Of a stretch of 64,000 nt of DNA, positions 36,747-44,614 are shown one piece after another; position 1 is the stretch's first letter; the number at the start of each line of letters is the position of its first letter. Position numbers and translations under genes: made by a program. The stretch spans positions 89,628 to 153,627 of the forward strand of contig CBFHKY010000007.1 of the NCBI GenBank assembly GCA_965656525.1, given 5' to 3'. This DNA comes from Pseudomaricurvus sp965656525. GTDB taxonomy: Bacteria; Pseudomonadota; Gammaproteobacteria; Pseudomonadales; Cellvibrionaceae. Below the pieces are notes generated by a model. It saw nothing but the letters and a program-made list of their open reading frames with translations. It searched no databases and was not told where the DNA came from.

Positions 36747-36846
36747 TATGGTACTCTCCTGATATTAATTGAACGTGTAGAATCAGCACCTGCGCTGATT
36801 CCTTAATTTGGCGTAAAGACGGGATGTATACCGCAATTATAGGTTA

Positions 36847-36875
36847 TATACAACAATACTGTTGAATAGTATAAT
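36847..36875 (+). promoter_or_regulatory. Promoter and operator-like site, CoA-transferase operon
   Basis: The region reads as -35 TATACA (36847-36852), a 17-bp spacer and -10 TATAAT (36870-36875), about 33 nt before the ATG at 36908. The 22 bases 36847-36868 form an operator-like motif with core CAACAATACTGTTG. It matches a second site at 55149-55170 in 18 of 22 positions. A TetR-type repressor over the promoter is the likely reading. Confidence 0.55.
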
Positions 36876-36907
36876 CTCGCGCTTAACTAAAATACGGAGG
36901 AATGCGT

Positions 36908-38134
36908 ATGACTCAAGTGATGAAAGGGGTTCGAGTCCTCGAAGTAGCGCAATTTACTTTTGTGCCTGCCGCTGGTGCCATTCTGGCTGACTGGGGCGCT
37001 GATGTAATCAAAATCGAGCACCCTGTACGCGGCGACACGCAGCGTGGGTTCGTCAAGTTAGGCGGAATCGAAACCGACGCCAATCGCTGCCCTTTTGTTG
37101 AACACCCTAACCGCGGCAAACGCAGTGTTGGTGTCGACATCTCTACTCCGGAAGGCATGGAAGTCATCTACGAGCTGGCTAAAACAGCCGACGTATTCCT
37201 CACGAACTACCTGCCTCGTCAGCGCCAGAAAATGGGCTTTGACATTGAGCATATCCGCAAAGTGAACCCCAATATTATTTACGCTCGTGGCAGCGCCTTC
37301 GGCGATAAAGGTCCTGAGCGCGACAGTGGCGGCTTTGATGGCACCGCTTTCTGGAACCGCAGTGGTATTGCCGACTCCATGTCGCCAAAAGAGCTGGGCG
37401 GCCCTCTTGCTCAAGGTATCCCTGCGTTCGGTGACTCCATCGGCGGAATGAATATCGCTGGCGGTATCGCCGGAGCACTGTTTCACCGTGCACAAACTGG
37501 TGAAGCCACTGAAGTCGACGTTTCACTATTGAGCACCGCTTGGTGGGCAGCTGGCACGTCTATCGATATGGGCATCGAAACCAACCAGATCATGGGCAAT
37601 CGTATGCCACAGTCTGGGGCCAACCCCGGAAACCCATTGATGGGCAACTACTACACCTCGGACGGCGGCACCATTAATATGTGTACTCTGACGCCAGGGC
37701 AGCACATCAAGAGTTTCTTTGAGCATATCGGCCATCCTGAATGCGCCGAAGACGAGCGCTTCTCTACTCCTGAAAACTTGATGAAAAACTGGGAAGCCGC
37801 CAGTGACATCATTGTTGAAGCCTTCGCACAGAAAGATCTGAAATACTGGCGTGCTCACCTGAAAACCTATTCCGGTCAATGGGCTCCGGTACAAAGTTTG
37901 CTAGATATCGCAACCGACGAGCAAGCATTGGCTAATGACATGCTGTTTGAGGTGGAATCTGCTGATGGTGGCGAGCCCATCAAACTGGTTCGCGGCCCCG
38001 TGCAGTTTAACCACGAGCCGGTGAAAACCGAGCGCGCGCCAGTAGCCTCTGAGCACACTGAACTGGTGCTGATGGAAATCGGCCTAGAGTGGGACAAGAT
38101 TGAAGAATTGAAATCAAAAGGCGCTATTGCCTGA
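36908..38134 (+). CDS. CaiB/BaiF (family III) CoA-transferase
   Basis: A 408-aa class III CoA-transferase. Family landmarks: GVRVLEVAQFTFVPAAGAIL at the N-terminus, the A-D-W-G-A-D-V-I-K-I-E block (DWGADVIKIEHPVRGD), NRGKRSVGVDI and a mid-domain PAFGDSIGGMNIAGGIAGAL. The start at 36908 is chosen because GGAGG (36896-36900) is 7 nt upstream; an in-frame ATG at 36902 is too close. It probably moves CoA between a carboxylic acid and a CoA donor. Followed by a 96-aa gene and an acyl-CoA synthetase, all on the plus strand with short gaps. Confidence 0.9.
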   Translation: MTQVMKGVRVLEVAQFTFVPAAGAILADWGADVIKIEHPVRGDTQRGFVKLGGIETDANRCPFVEHPNRGKRSVGVDISTPEGMEVIYELAKTADVFLTNYLPRQRQKMGFDIEHIRKVNPNIIYARGSAFGDKGPERDSGGFDGTAFWNRSGIADSMSPKELGGPLAQGIPAFGDSIGGMNIAGGIAGALFHRAQTGEATEVDVSLLSTAWWAAGTSIDMGIETNQIMGNRMPQSGANPGNPLMGNYYTSDGGTINMCTLTPGQHIKSFFEHIGHPECAEDERFSTPENLMKNWEAASDIIVEAFAQKDLKYWRAHLKTYSGQWAPVQSLLDIATDEQALANDMLFEVESADGGEPIKLVRGPVQFNHEPVKTERAPVASEHTELVLMEIGLEWDKIEELKSKGAIA

Positions 38135-38167
38135 TTCGTTTAACGCCTGACAAAGAGAACAAGCATC

Positions 38168-38458
38168 ATGAAACCAGGAACTAAACTGAAAAGCACCGTT
38201 TGCAACACCGAAGTGATGGTCATTAAAGGTACTGATCTAGTTGTGGAGTGCGGCGGCGCACCCATGACAGCCGAAGGCGCTACCGATAAAGGCGACATCA
38301 ATTCTGATTTTACTGGCGGCACCCTAATGGGCAAACGCTACGTGAATGAAGAAGGCACCGTTGAACTGTTGTGCGTCAAGGCGGGCGAAGGCTCTCTGGC
38401 GATCGATGGAAAAACACTGCCAACCAAAGATGCCAAACCTTTACCGTCTTCCGACTGA
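38168..38458 (+). CDS. Small conserved-looking protein, 96 aa, unknown
   Basis: A 96-aa protein in the operon between the CoA-transferase (33-nt gap) and the acyl-CoA synthetase (53-nt gap). Three cysteines are spread through it (Cys12, Cys28, Cys69) and it is rich in Gly, Lys and Thr. The pattern MKPGTKLKSTVCNTEVMVIK and VVECGGAPM gives a compact beta-like profile without membrane segments. I recall similar small proteins beside acyl-CoA synthetase genes in actinobacteria but cannot name a family. The context suggests an accessory of the acyl-CoA enzymes. Confidence 0.7.
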   Translation: MKPGTKLKSTVCNTEVMVIKGTDLVVECGGAPMTAEGATDKGDINSDFTGGTLMGKRYVNEEGTVELLCVKAGEGSLAIDGKTLPTKDAKPLPSSD

Positions 38459-38511
38459 GCACTGTCTGACGACAACCAAATAACCACCTTCTAAAAAACG
38501 TTGTTTGATTT

Positions 38512-39999
38512 ATGAACATTGTATTGATTCTGCAAATGGCTGCTGAAGCCGGCTCAGACCGTGTGGGTCTAGTTTGTGACGGTCAACGCTGGACTTACGG
38601 CCAGTTGTTTGATGCGGCTAAGGGCGCTGCTGAAGTTTTCGTCAACAGTGGTTGCGATCACGTGGCCTTACTGGACGAAAGCAGCGAAGCTGCGCCTATC
38701 GCACTTTTTGGTGCGGCTATGGCCGGCATTCCTTATGTCCCCCTCAACTATCGTTTAGCCGATGAAGCCTTGGGCGCACTGCTTGACCGCATCAAGCCAG
38801 CTTATGTTATTGGTGACGTTGAACGCACCACTCGCCTAAGCGATGGTCATACCGTTGCTACCCGTGAAGATTTTGTCAGCGCTGCTCAAGCCGCCGCCGC
38901 CAACGCCTCTGGGGAAGAGCGCGAAGGTGAAGGCATTGCCGCACAGATTTTTACCAGTGGCACCACGGCTGCCCCAAAAGCGGCGTTGTTGCGTCACAGC
39001 AATCTACTGGGCTATATCTTGGGTTCGGTTGAGTTTATGTCCGCAGAAGAAAGCGATGCTCAGTTAGTCTGTGTACCGCCCTATCATATTGCCGGTATTT
39101 CCGCGTTGATGAGCTCCATCTATTCCATGCGCCGTATCGTCATGCTGCCCGCCTTTGATCCGGATACCTGGCTCAAGCTGGCTGAAGACGAGCAAGTGAC
39201 GAACGCTTTTCTGGTTCCCACTATGCTGGCACGTGTGATTGGCCGCATGGGAGAAACGGGTAAAAACGAGCTGCCTGCGGTTCAATCCATTGCCTATGGT
39301 GGTGGTCGTATGCCGCCGGAGCTTATCGCCCAAGCTCTGGACATGTTTCCGAACTGCAATTTTACCAACGCTTATGGCCTAACCGAAACCAGCTCTACCG
39401 TAGCACTGCTAACCCCTGACGACCATCGTACCGCACATCAATCTGATGAACCTGCTGTGCGTGCCCGTCTAGGCTCTGTGGGCAAGCCACTGCCCACCAT
39501 CGAGCTGGAAATTCGTGACGATGAAGGGAAAGTACTGCCTGCCGGTGAGCGCGGCGAAATCTATGTGCGCGGCGAACAAGTTTCTGGCGAATACCGCGAG
39601 AAAAGCGTTTTGGATGCTGATGGCTGGTTCCCCACACGGGATGCCGGTTATCTAGATGACGAAGGTTATCTATTTTTAGCGGGTCGTGCTGATGACGTTA
39701 TCGTTCGCGGCGGTGAAAACATCTCCCCGGGTGAGATCGAAGATGTGTTAGCGCTTCACCCAGCCATTGCTGATGCCGTGGCCATTGGTGCGCCATCCAT
39801 CGAATGGGGCGAAGCCGTCGCCATCGCTGTGGTTGTAAAGCCTGGGCAAGACACCCCTAGCAAAGATGAGCTGTGCAAGCTGATCAAAGACCACCTGCGC
39901 TCTTCACGAGTACCAGAGCAGGTCAAGGTCGTTGAAGAGCTGCCCTATAACGAAATGGGGAAACTGCTCCGACGCGAAGTACGCACTTGGTTTCAATAA
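38512..39999 (+). CDS. AMP-binding acyl-CoA synthetase
   Basis: A 495-aa adenylate-forming enzyme. A3 phosphate loop: FTSGTTAAPKA near residue 147. A5: NAYGLTETSS near 284. A7/A8: the GWFPTRDAGYLDDEGYL and GRADDVIVRGGENISPGEIE stretches, and A10: PYNEMGKLLRREV with the catalytic Lys. It activates a carboxylic acid to its CoA thioester. It is in the same operon as the CoA-transferase, so both CoA-activation routes may act on one pathway. The acid substrate is not inferable. Confidence 0.92.
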   Translation: MNIVLILQMAAEAGSDRVGLVCDGQRWTYGQLFDAAKGAAEVFVNSGCDHVALLDESSEAAPIALFGAAMAGIPYVPLNYRLADEALGALLDRIKPAYVIGDVERTTRLSDGHTVATREDFVSAAQAAAANASGEEREGEGIAAQIFTSGTTAAPKAALLRHSNLLGYILGSVEFMSAEESDAQLVCVPPYHIAGISALMSSIYSMRRIVMLPAFDPDTWLKLAEDEQVTNAFLVPTMLARVIGRMGETGKNELPAVQSIAYGGGRMPPELIAQALDMFPNCNFTNAYGLTETSSTVALLTPDDHRTAHQSDEPAVRARLGSVGKPLPTIELEIRDDEGKVLPAGERGEIYVRGEQVSGEYREKSVLDADGWFPTRDAGYLDDEGYLFLAGRADDVIVRGGENISPGEIEDVLALHPAIADAVAIGAPSIEWGEAVAIAVVVKPGQDTPSKDELCKLIKDHLRSSRVPEQVKVVEELPYNEMGKLLRREVRTWFQ

Positions 40000-40010
40000 C
40001 CAAGCCCTGC

Positions 40011-40043
40011 AAAAAAGCCGCAGTTTGATGATGCGGCTTTTTT
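40011..40043 (+). terminator. Rho-independent terminator, CoA-transferase operon
   Basis: Stem AAAAAAGCCGCA / TGCGGCTTTTTT (40011-40022 with 40032-40043), 9-nt loop, T6 end. Confidence 0.92.
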
Positions 40044-40171
40044 GTATGTAGAACCACCAAAGCCCAACCAACGCAAGATCACCCTTCTGCCACCAAAGTT
40101 TAGTCAATTATGACCTTGGGCTGCTGGCAGATTGTGTACCCGATGTAACCCTTACGCAGGAGACTGCACAT

Positions 40172-41527
40172 ATGAAGAAGTTTAGTCAGTGGGTAACCTC
40201 TATCGCCGATGCCGGCAAAGAAATACTGTCTGGCCGTCAGAAGTCAGAGGATAAAGCACAGACCTTATCCAGCCTTTGCCACGAACTCTGCACGAGCAAA
40301 GGGGAAGCCATGGGTACTGCCATTGCCTTCTCTGTGGTTAAAGCCTACCAAGAATTGGATGAGGCAGGCCGATTAGACTTTTTCAAAATGCTCAAAGAAG
40401 AGTTCAGTCCAGATTCTGATCACATCATCAAATGCGCCGAAGCCTTAAAAGAAAAGCGTGATCGCGCCACCTATAAAGCTTTGGTTGGGGCCGTAAAAGC
40501 GGCACCTCGCCAAACTCTGTTTCACAGCATCAATATGGCACCCGGCGGCACTGCCGTACTGGTTCAGATGCGCGAAGATTTATTGAAATTGCTGCCGGAA
40601 CACGATGATCTAATAGGCATTGATGAAGACCTTAATAGCCTTTTGGTATCTTGGTTTAACCGGGGTTTTCTCACGCTAGAACAAATTTCCTGGGAAACAC
40701 CCGCGCACATTCTTGAGAAGCTGATCGCCTATGAGGCGGTGCATGAAATGACAGGCTGGCACGATTTACGCCGACGCCTGGCTGAAGACCGCCGCTGCTT
40801 TGCGTTCTTCCACCCTGCACTAGAAGATGAACCCCTGATTTTTGTTCAGGTTGCACTGGTGAAAGGCATTGCTGGTAACGTACAAGAACTGCTGACTGAT
40901 CCGACGGAAGGAAAATCCGATCAGCGTACTCATAAATCGGGTATCACACTGAAAGGGGATGAAGACACTGCCATCTTTTACAGCATCAGTAACTGTCAAA
41001 AAGGTCTTAAGGGCATTTCTTTTGGTAACTTCCTGATCAAGCAAGTTGTTTTAGAGCTACGCGAAGAGCTACCGCAACTGAAAAGATTTGCCACCTTGTC
41101 CCCCATTCCCGGCTTCCGTCGCTGGCTGGACAATGGCTTAAAGCTGGCTCCAGAAGGGCTTCTATCAGAGCAAGATCGACAGGAGCTTGACCTACTTGAC
41201 AACAAAGGCTGGGAAAATGATCCAAAAGCCTGCGAAATATTAAAACCTTTGCTGACTCGTTTGTGTGCTTACTACCTCTACCATGCCAAGCGTGGCAACC
41301 GCCCTCTGGACCCGGTTGCTCGCTTCCATTTGGGCAATGGTGCCGAGATTGCCAGACTCAACTGGATGGGTGATAAATCTGTAAATGGTATCCGTCAGTC
41401 GGCCGGCTTATTGGTGAATTACGCGTACAACCTGAAAGATGTTGAGCAAAATCACGAAGCCTTCGTTAACGATGGCGAAGTAGCGATTGCGACCGATGTA
41501 CAAAAACTGCTAAAAAGGAAAGGGTAG
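40172..41527 (+). CDS. Malonyl-CoA decarboxylase
   Basis: A 451-aa enzyme of the MCD family, which converts malonyl-CoA to acetyl-CoA and CO2. Family landmarks: the helical N-domain (about 20-160) with WFNRGFLTLEQISWETPAHI, the catalytic acetyltransferase-like domain with FFHPALEDEPLIFVQVAL, FYSISNCQKGLKGISFGNFL, and FATLSPIPGFRRWL, and a late RFHLGNGAEIARLNW. It is a stand-alone gene between two terminators. It may recycle malonyl-CoA made during catabolism or prevent its build-up. Confidence 0.93.
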   Translation: MKKFSQWVTSIADAGKEILSGRQKSEDKAQTLSSLCHELCTSKGEAMGTAIAFSVVKAYQELDEAGRLDFFKMLKEEFSPDSDHIIKCAEALKEKRDRATYKALVGAVKAAPRQTLFHSINMAPGGTAVLVQMREDLLKLLPEHDDLIGIDEDLNSLLVSWFNRGFLTLEQISWETPAHILEKLIAYEAVHEMTGWHDLRRRLAEDRRCFAFFHPALEDEPLIFVQVALVKGIAGNVQELLTDPTEGKSDQRTHKSGITLKGDEDTAIFYSISNCQKGLKGISFGNFLIKQVVLELREELPQLKRFATLSPIPGFRRWLDNGLKLAPEGLLSEQDRQELDLLDNKGWENDPKACEILKPLLTRLCAYYLYHAKRGNRPLDPVARFHLGNGAEIARLNWMGDKSVNGIRQSAGLLVNYAYNLKDVEQNHEAFVNDGEVAIATDVQKLLKRKG

Positions 41528-41552
41528 TCTAATACACGCTTAGTGCCACTGC

Positions 41553-41599
41553 CCCGTCCTAAAATAGGTCCCCTGTGTGTAAACCTATTTCAGGACGGG
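41553..41599. repeat. Imperfect 17-bp inverted repeat after malonyl-CoA decarboxylase
   Basis: Arms CCCGTCCTAAAATAGGT (41553-41569) and its complement (41583-41599) match in 16 of 17 positions around a 13-nt centre. A separate terminator stem lies just downstream at 41611-41640, so the repeat need not be the terminator. The size and the neighbouring broken genes would suit a MITE-like or insertion-sequence remnant, but there is no transposase. Confidence 0.5.
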
Positions 41600-41610
41600 A
41601 CACACCCAAT

Positions 41611-41640
41611 AAAAAAGCCCGCATATTCGCGGGCTTTTTT
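41611..41640 (+). terminator. Bidirectional rho-independent terminator
   Basis: Stem AAAAAAGCCCGC / GCGGGCTTTTTT (41611-41622 with 41629-41640) with loop ATATTC. It closes the malonyl-CoA decarboxylase transcript, and on the other strand the small basic protein gene at 41689-41814. Confidence 0.92.
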
Positions 41641-41688
41641 ATGATTGATGCGGCAACCCAACTCAATTTAGCTGAGTTGCACATTCAA

Positions 41689-41814
41689 TTAAGCGGCTTT
41701 TTTCAGCTTTTTCTTCAGTGTTTTCAACTTAGCTTCCTGTTTTGAAATCTTGCTTTTACGTGCTTTGATTTCTTTTTTCAGGCTTACTACTTTCTTAGAA
41801 ACTTTCTTAGTCAT
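41689..41814 (-). CDS. Tiny lysine-rich basic protein, 41 aa
   Basis: A 41-aa frame (MTKKVSKKVVSLKKEIKARK at its start) of which about 18 residues are Lys or Arg. It reads as one amphipathic, possibly coiled-coil helix. GGAG lies 9 nt before the ATG (41812-41814), and a bidirectional terminator follows, which favours a real gene. It is 40 nt downstream of another small basic gene (41855-42055). A nucleic-acid or nucleoid-binding role fits the charge, but it is unproven. Confidence 0.6.
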   Translation of the reverse strand: MTKKVSKKVVSLKKEIKARKSKISKQEAKLKTLKKKLKKAA

Positions 41815-41854
41815 GTTTTAACGCTCCGTTAGGGGTAAATTACAGTTGTTATCT

Positions 41855-42055
41855 TCAGTCGCTTTGATTATTGCGAACAAAGTCGCGAATAAACCGGCGA
41901 ATCTCTCGTGCGGCGCTCGTATCAAGCTCATCACACAAATCAACAAACTCATCACGCTCTGCACTGCTGATGCGAATCAGTAACTGTGCATCTTTCTTGC
42001 CCGCTTTCAGCTTTTTGCCTTTTGCTGGCTTAGTTACTTCATCATCCGCTGCCAT
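41855..42055 (-). CDS. Small basic protein with ribbon-helix-helix-like domain
   Basis: A 66-aa protein. A Lys-rich N-terminal tail (about residues 8-21) precedes QLLIRISSAERDEFVDLCDE, in which the RISSAERD beta-strand/helix-start pattern is that of ribbon-helix-helix DNA-binding proteins. A C-terminal helix rich in Arg and acidic residues follows. It may regulate its own two-gene unit with the 41-aa basic protein. There is no obvious toxin partner. Confidence 0.6.
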   Translation of the reverse strand: MAADDEVTKPAKGKKLKAGKKDAQLLIRISSAERDEFVDLCDELDTSAAREIRRFIRDFVRNNQSD

Positions 42056-42356
42056 AAAGAAAGATCACTCTCTGAAGATATACTTAGTATATACAAAATA
42101 TATCAATTAAATATACTTTTTTTGTTATTTAAATATTGTCGCTAAGCACAAAAAATATAAAAAGGTTTCTACACCCCCCCAGACCCAAGCCAATCCATTT
42201 ATTCTGCGGCTTTACGTGGACCCATCGGTGTACCCAGTACATGCAAAAATCAGCCCGCACGATGACAAACAAAACGGGACTCCAGAAAGTCCAACCATTG
42301 AGCGAGACTTTGGCTATCGGTACAACCGCACCAATGAACAACGCAGCCGCAGTGGC
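42056..42356. other. Region without an intact gene; sterol desaturase remnant
   Basis: About 300 bases. The first part (42056-42130) is AT-rich and should hold the promoter of the small basic genes. The rest contains only a fragment of a desaturase-like gene (separate entry) and runs directly into the LysR remnant. Confidence 0.5.
42188..42341 (-). pseudogene. Sterol desaturase / fatty-acid hydroxylase fragment
   Basis: On the minus strand a short frame encodes VSLNGWTFWSPVLFVIVRAD followed by FCMYWVHRWVHV. The core ADFCMYWVHRWVH matches the first His-box region of membrane-bound sterol desaturases (typically DFxxYWVHRxxH). The rest of the gene, including the other His boxes, is absent. It runs antisense up to the start of the LysR remnant. 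This looks like an old breakpoint. Confidence 0.35.
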
Positions 42357-42913
42357 GTAACACCCACCCCAGATGGCAAGCTCGCCGAAGCCGAAAGCTT
42401 ATTGCAGAAAGCTCGATTACTAAGCCACAACTTAACACTTTACAGTACAGGCGGCATCGGCAAAGTAGCCTTTGGTATAAGGCCCTTAATAGCCAGTTTG
42501 GTGATGCCCGAATTAAGTCCTTATTTTATCAATAAACATCCAACCCTAAAAATTAAGGCATCAGTCAAACCGACCTCACCCAATACCCATTATTGTGTGC
42601 CGTAGAGCTGGCCAGTTTTGCCGCAGCGTTAACCGCTGGGTCGTTTTTGTGTGATAACTACGATCTGCTGCGCACAACGGCACTGAAGAGCCACGGTGTT
42701 TGGATTTCTTCACCGCAAGTGGCAGAACAAGAAATTAAAGACGGCAAGCTAATACAACTGCATGTGTCTGACTCACTGACACCGCCCGAAATAGATGTAT
42801 ACATGATTCACATGAAAGGTTATCAGCTGTCGCCATCCGCACGGCGTATTGCTGACTTTGTGCGAGGTTTTTTTAAAACAAGAGGGAAAGAGCTAGTCGA
42901 AAGAGAAGCCTAA
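42357..42913 (+). pseudogene. LysR-family regulator remnant with internal deletion
   Basis: Two frames give parts of one LysR substrate-binding domain. The first (from about 42357) has VTPTPDGKLAEAESLLQKAR and GGIGKVAFGIRPLIASLVMP, the classic segment after the HTH. The second, in another frame from about 42566, has QTDLTQYPLLCAVELASF and continues to the C-terminus at 42913 (LSPSARRIADFVRGFFK). The HTH domain is missing and around 50-60 residues are lost at the junction near 42560. A terminator still follows, so this was a working gene. It is not expected to make a functional regulator. Confidence 0.7.
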
Positions 42914-42918
42914 CAACA

Positions 42919-42955
42919 ACAGGCTATGCCGATGAAGTCAGCACAGCCTGTTTTT
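42919..42955 (+). terminator. Terminator after LysR remnant
   Basis: Stem ACAGGCT plus inner TGC pairs with GCA plus AGCCTGT (42919-42929 with 42941-42951, one mismatch), then T5. Confidence 0.7.
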
Positions 42956-42969
42956 ATCGAGCGAAGCTC

Positions 42970-43713
42970 TTATGCGAACTCGTAGTTCGCCAAGAATTCA
43001 CCCATGGCACGACAATAGCGTGCGGCATCAGCACCATTGATGATACGGTGGTCGTAACTCAGCGACAGGGGCAATAACTGGCGCAGCTCAGGGTTACCAT
43101 TGGCATCGGGAAGAAAGCGACTCTTTGCACGAGTGATACCCAAAATACCCACTTCGGGTGCATTGATAATAGGTGAAAAGCTTGTTCCGCCAATGTGCCC
43201 TAGTGAAGATAAGGTAAAGCAACCACCCGACATTTCAGCCATGGAAAGGCCTTTGGTTTTCGCCTTATCAGAAATTGCCACCAACTCATTAGCAAGCTCA
43301 TCAACACTTTTCTTATCGCAATCTTTTAATACCGGCACCAGCAAACCACTGGGAACATCCACGGCGATGCCAATATGATAATAACCTTTTTGGTAAAGGG
43401 TCGTACCATCGGGGCTCAAAGAAGTATTGAACTGAGGAAACTGCTTAAGCATTTCCACAGCACCTTTGATCAAAGCGGGTAACAAGGTACGTTTTTTATC
43501 TGGGTTGGCGGCATTCCAAGCTTTGCGTCGTGCTTCAAACTCGGTGATATCCACGTCATCATTGTGTGTTACATGGGGAATACACACCCAATTACGATGC
43601 ATAGCTTTGCCGACAAAGCCTTGAATCTTGCCCAATGGCTTAGCTTCTACTGGGCCAAAGTTTGAAAAATCATCCGCTGGCCACGGCATCATGTTTGAAA
43701 GCTGGTCACTCAT
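42970..43713 (-). CDS. Stand-alone 2-oxoacid dehydrogenase E2 catalytic domain
   Basis: A 247-aa protein with only the chloramphenicol-acetyltransferase-like catalytic domain of dihydrolipoamide acyltransferases. Landmarks: IPHVTHNDDVDITEFEARRK at the N-terminus, HIGIAVDVPSGLLVPVLKDC, FTLSSLGHIGGTSFSPIINA and the active-site motif SYDHRIINGADAARY. There is no lipoyl domain, E1/E3-binding domain or long linker, which normal E2 proteins have. The start at 43713 has TGGAG 9 nt upstream; the frame continues to 43749 without family features. No E1 or E3 gene is nearby. Its substrate may be an acyl-CoA handled by the neighbouring genes. Confidence 0.88.
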   Translation of the reverse strand: MSDQLSNMMPWPADDFSNFGPVEAKPLGKIQGFVGKAMHRNWVCIPHVTHNDDVDITEFEARRKAWNAANPDKKRTLLPALIKGAVEMLKQFPQFNTSLSPDGTTLYQKGYYHIGIAVDVPSGLLVPVLKDCDKKSVDELANELVAISDKAKTKGLSMAEMSGGCFTLSSLGHIGGTSFSPIINAPEVGILGITRAKSRFLPDANGNPELRQLLPLSLSYDHRIINGADAARYCRAMGEFLANYEFA

Positions 43714-43885
43714 TCTTGTTTTCTCCAATTTCGTAGCAATCTTATCCATACGGGCTTTAACGGGTCAATCAGCAAAAAAGGCCCGGCTTTTTACTCTTCC
43801 AGCTTAATAGCTGGCCATTTAGAAATTTTGTGTGCTGACTAAAAATCATGGACGATTCACTTTTGCCTTCAGAGCAAAAAGACCA

Positions 43886-44554
43886 TCACAAGTGCCCGGG
43901 CAGCATATCCGTGGCAAGATCTGGAAAGCGATCTTTACGGATCACTCCATGAACACTCAAGCGGAGCATTTCCTTGGTGAAACGCTTAGTCATTTTATCG
44001 CGCTCGGCGGGTGATTGCTGGCTGGCTTTCATCCATACGGGCCAAAGTACAGCGCCCAATAACATCACTATAGCGTGCACCTCTGAGTCTATGTCTGAAT
44101 GCGCCAGATCGGATTCTGTGAAGTGGTCAAAATGATCTTTGTACTGACGCCAAAAAGAGTCGTCAGTGCGGTTCTGCATTCCCAAGACACGCACCAACCA
44201 GACGCGGCCGTACTCTGGGTTTTCAACGCAAAATCGGGCCAGATTTTCGATCACATGTTGCGGCTCAAGCCGCTCACTGGTGACACGCTCACCGAATACC
44301 GCATTGCATAACTTATCACTAACCCAGTCGGAAGTGGCTTTCACCAACTGCTCGCGGGTTTGGAAATGGTGGTAGGCTGTCCCTCGGTTAACCCCTGCCA
44401 ACTGGGCAACTTGAGACACACTGAGTCCGTCAGGTCCATCTTTCGCCATCAGCCTGCCTGCGACCTCCAAAATAGCCTCGCGAGTGCGCTCAGGATCTCT
44501 CCTGCGCTTGCGAGTTTTGGGGGGTGTTACAGCGGCAGAATCTACCATGCCCAC
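43886..44554 (-). CDS. TetR/AcrR family regulator (A)
   Basis: A 222-aa repressor-type protein. The HTH is RTREAILEVAGRLMAKDG, then LSVSQVAQLAGVNRGTAYHH, the TetR helix-turn-helix at about residues 22-65. A basic N-terminal tail precedes it. The ligand-binding C-domain is helical. A perfect inverted repeat lies 61 nt upstream (44615-44648), probably its own operator. It is next to a thiolase and the E2-domain gene. Confidence 0.9.
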   Translation of the reverse strand: MGMVDSAAVTPPKTRKRRRDPERTREAILEVAGRLMAKDGPDGLSVSQVAQLAGVNRGTAYHHFQTREQLVKATSDWVSDKLCNAVFGERVTSERLEPQHVIENLARFCVENPEYGRVWLVRVLGMQNRTDDSFWRQYKDHFDHFTESDLAHSDIDSEVHAIVMLLGAVLWPVWMKASQQSPAERDKMTKRFTKEMLRLSVHGVIRKDRFPDLATDMLPGHL

Positions 44555-44614
44555 ATCTCCGGTTTACGTTATCCTCATCTATTGGTCAGCCGCTTGAACT
44601 CATCTTAGTGAGAT

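Noticed and set aside
42056..42128. Possible CRISPR or tandem repeats in the AT-rich stretch
   Set aside because: The bases are AT-rich and simple, with no repeated unit or spacer pattern.
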